DNA from: Actinomycetes bacterium
GTDB lineage: Bacteria; Actinomycetota; Acidimicrobiia; Spongiisociales; UBA5794
Reading direction: 5' to 3'
DNA: 6,965 bases
Assembly (NCBI GenBank): GCA_024640745.1
Contig: JAHEEL010000125.1
Location: forward strand, 1-6,965
Under the pieces are notes generated by a model. The model was given only the letters and a program-made list of their open reading frames with translations. It did not search any database and was not told the origin of the DNA. A program made the translations under genes and the position numbers. Below are positions 5,479 to 6,965 of the stretch, piece by piece (the stretch's first letter is position 1; each line of letters starts with the position of its first letter).

Positions 5479-6965
5479 TGAAGCGCCCCGCGACGCTCGG
5501 AGCCATCCTTGCGGTCGTCGTGTTTTCAGCCGGGGTCGGATGGTTTGCAGGCTCGAGGATCAAATCTCCGGCGCAGATCGCAGCCGAGACCGATCCGCCG
5601 ATCGCATCGCTCATCACGGTTCCCGTCGAGATGCGCACGCTGTCGTCAGATGTCATCACTCGCGGAGAGATCCGCTACGAGGAACCGATTGAGTTGCAGC
5701 TCGCCGACCCGCCCGCCACGCTCGGCGGTGTCGCGATCATCACGCTTGCACCGGTCGAGGGCAGACTCATCGAGGAGGGCGAGGTCCTGCTCGAAGTGTC
5801 GGGTCGCCCCATTCTCGTGCTTCAGGGCGAGTTGCCGATGTACCGGACGATGCGGTCCGGCGACGAGGGCGACGACGTCCTCCAGCTCGAGGAGGCGCTC
5901 GGCCGCCTCGGACTCGACCCTGGCGAGATCGATGGGATCTTCGACGACGAAACTGAGTCCGCAATCGTCAAGTGGTACGGCTCGCACGGGTTCACCCCGC
6001 CGGGCCCGAACGAACAGGAGGCGGCGGAGCTGAAGGCTGCAATGGAGGCAGTCGCAGCGGCCGAGCAAGAGGTTTCCTCGGCGAGACGCGATCTCAGGTC
6101 CTCCTCGCAGGGCCCCTCGCCGGCGGGGATCGTGGCGGCGGAAGCGGATGTCAGGAGCGCAGAGCGCGAACTCGAGGACACTCGAGCACGTCAGGTGATC
6201 GACGATGCTGCAGCCACGGTGGCGGTCGATACGGCCGCTGCGGAAGCCGAGCAGGCCGCGATCAATCTTGCAGTAGCCGAGGATCGATTGGCGCAGGCCC
6301 TGACGGGGACACATCCCGATACCGGGCTCCCTCCAACGGACGAGGAGCTCGCCGGGCTCGAAGCGGCTGTTGCCGATGCGGCGGCACTTGCCGACACGGC
6401 GCAGGCAGCGTTGCTCGATGCCCAACAGATGCAAGACTCAATCATCCGCAGCGGCGCATCTGCGGTAGCGGCAGCCGAAGACCGCGTCGCGATAGCGAAT
6501 GCGTACCTGGGGGAAGCGAGGCAGCCGCCGGACACATCGGGTGCGCGCGGCTATGTCTCTGACGCCAACCGGCGGCTCGCTGCGGCGCAGGAGAGACTGG
6601 AGGAAGTCGAGACGCGAGTCGGGACGATCGCGTCGAGATCCGAGATCGTGTATCTGAAGGCATTGCCGGCCCGGATCGATCGCGTCATGGTTGTCCGAGG
6701 TGATGCCGCCACCGGCCCCATTGCCTCGATCACGGGTTCCGAGATGATCCTCGCATCGTCGGTGCCGCTCGCCGACGCGTCGCTCATTCGCGAAGGCATG
6801 GAGGTGCAGATCGAGGAGACCTGGCAGGACATCGAGACGACCGGCGTCATTACGTCCACAGCGGACCGTCCCGGAACGAACGATGTCGGCGAGGATCGGC
6901 TGTATCTCGAGATCGCCCTCGACGAGGAAATGGAGGAACTCAACCACGCGAACGTCAAGGTGACG
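5478..6965 (+). CDS. HlyD-type periplasmic adaptor with an inserted peptidoglycan-binding domain (runs off right edge)
   Basis: This is the adaptor (membrane fusion) subunit of an envelope transporter, open through all 496 codons to the right edge. Residues 7-25 form an N-terminal membrane anchor after MKRP. Residues about 84-118 resemble a lipoyl-like half-barrel (ITLAPVEGRLIEEGEVLLEV). A PG_binding_1-type domain follows at about 122-172, with the signature RSGDEGDDVLQLEEALGRLG and DGIFDDETESAI. A long Ala-rich coiled-coil hairpin spans about 178-386, and beta-barrel-like sequence begins near 390 (PARIDRVMVVRGD). Similar proteins are common in actinobacteria beside MacB-type ABC transporters, often labelled peptidoglycan-binding protein. 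That context supports export of a peptide, lipid or drug across the envelope, with the added domain tethering the complex to the cell wall. ATG 5478-5480 shares its A with the lipoprotein TGA (5476-5478). AGGAG (5468-5472) lies 5 bases upstream, inside the lipoprotein gene. The ATPase and permease genes expected next are outside the window. Confidence 0.88.
   Translation, partial: MKRPATLGAILAVVVFSAGVGWFAGSRIKSPAQIAAETDPPIASLITVPVEMRTLSSDVITRGEIRYEEPIELQLADPPATLGGVAIITLAPVEGRLIEEGEVLLEVSGRPILVLQGELPMYRTMRSGDEGDDVLQLEEALGRLGLDPGEIDGIFDDETESAIVKWYGSHGFTPPGPNEQEAAELKAAMEAVAAAEQEVSSARRDLRSSSQGPSPAGIVAAEADVRSAERELEDTRARQVIDDAAATVAVDTAAAEAEQAAINLAVAEDRLAQALTGTHPDTGLPPTDEELAGLEAAVADAAALADTAQAALLDAQQMQDSIIRSGASAVAAAEDRVAIANAYLGEARQPPDTSGARGYVSDANRRLAAAQERLEEVETRVGTIASRSEIVYLKALPARIDRVMVVRGDAATGPIASITGSEMILASSVPLADASLIREGMEVQIEETWQDIETTGVITSTADRPGTNDVGEDRLYLEIALDEEMEELNHANVKVT

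Noticed and set aside
5646..6434. A 262-codon minus-strand frame opposite the adaptor gene
   Set aside because: It is the antisense of a continuous adaptor frame with recognisable domains and has no ribosome site or motif of its own.

Overview
The window comes from a high-GC bacterial chromosome. It is most likely actinobacterial, possibly close to the Acidimicrobiia. I judge this from the GC-rich third codon positions, GTG/ATG starts with AGGAGG-type ribosome sites, a short primary-type sigma factor, and an actinobacterial-looking pairing of a glutamate-rich lipoprotein with a peptidoglycan-binding HlyD-type adaptor. The assignment is from protein style only. No rRNA, tRNA, CRISPR array, insertion sequence or phage gene is visible.

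Layout. Bases 1-248 (minus) hold the first 82 codons of a sigma-70 family sigma factor that runs off the left edge. Its leader, about 300 bases, contains a small perfect hairpin and a plausible promoter. Bases 548-4283 (minus) are a compact three-gene operon read right to left: a PLP enzyme of the cysteine desulfurase-like (VC1184-type) subfamily, a family 1 beta-glycosidase, and a metal-dependent amidohydrolase. The gaps are 16 and 36 bases. A 133-base divergent intergenic region follows at 4284-4416. On the plus strand, 4417-6965 holds an extremely acidic secreted lipoprotein and, overlapping it by one base, a membrane-anchored HlyD-type periplasmic adaptor with an inserted peptidoglycan-binding domain, which runs off the right edge.

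How the genes may work together. The minus-strand operon looks catabolic: deglycosylation (GH1), a PLP-dependent step on an amino compound, and hydrolysis of an amide, imide or dipeptide-like bond. No single substrate can be named. The plus-strand pair looks like the start of a cell-envelope export system, in which adaptors of this kind usually precede an ABC ATPase and a MacB/FtsX-type permease. Those genes would lie beyond the right edge. The lipoprotein is the least explained component. It has about 30% Asp+Glu, 15 Trp, and a duplicated module with paired cysteines. The most unusual enzyme feature is that the GH1 protein has both catalytic glutamates but Ser where the family has a near-invariant active-site Arg.
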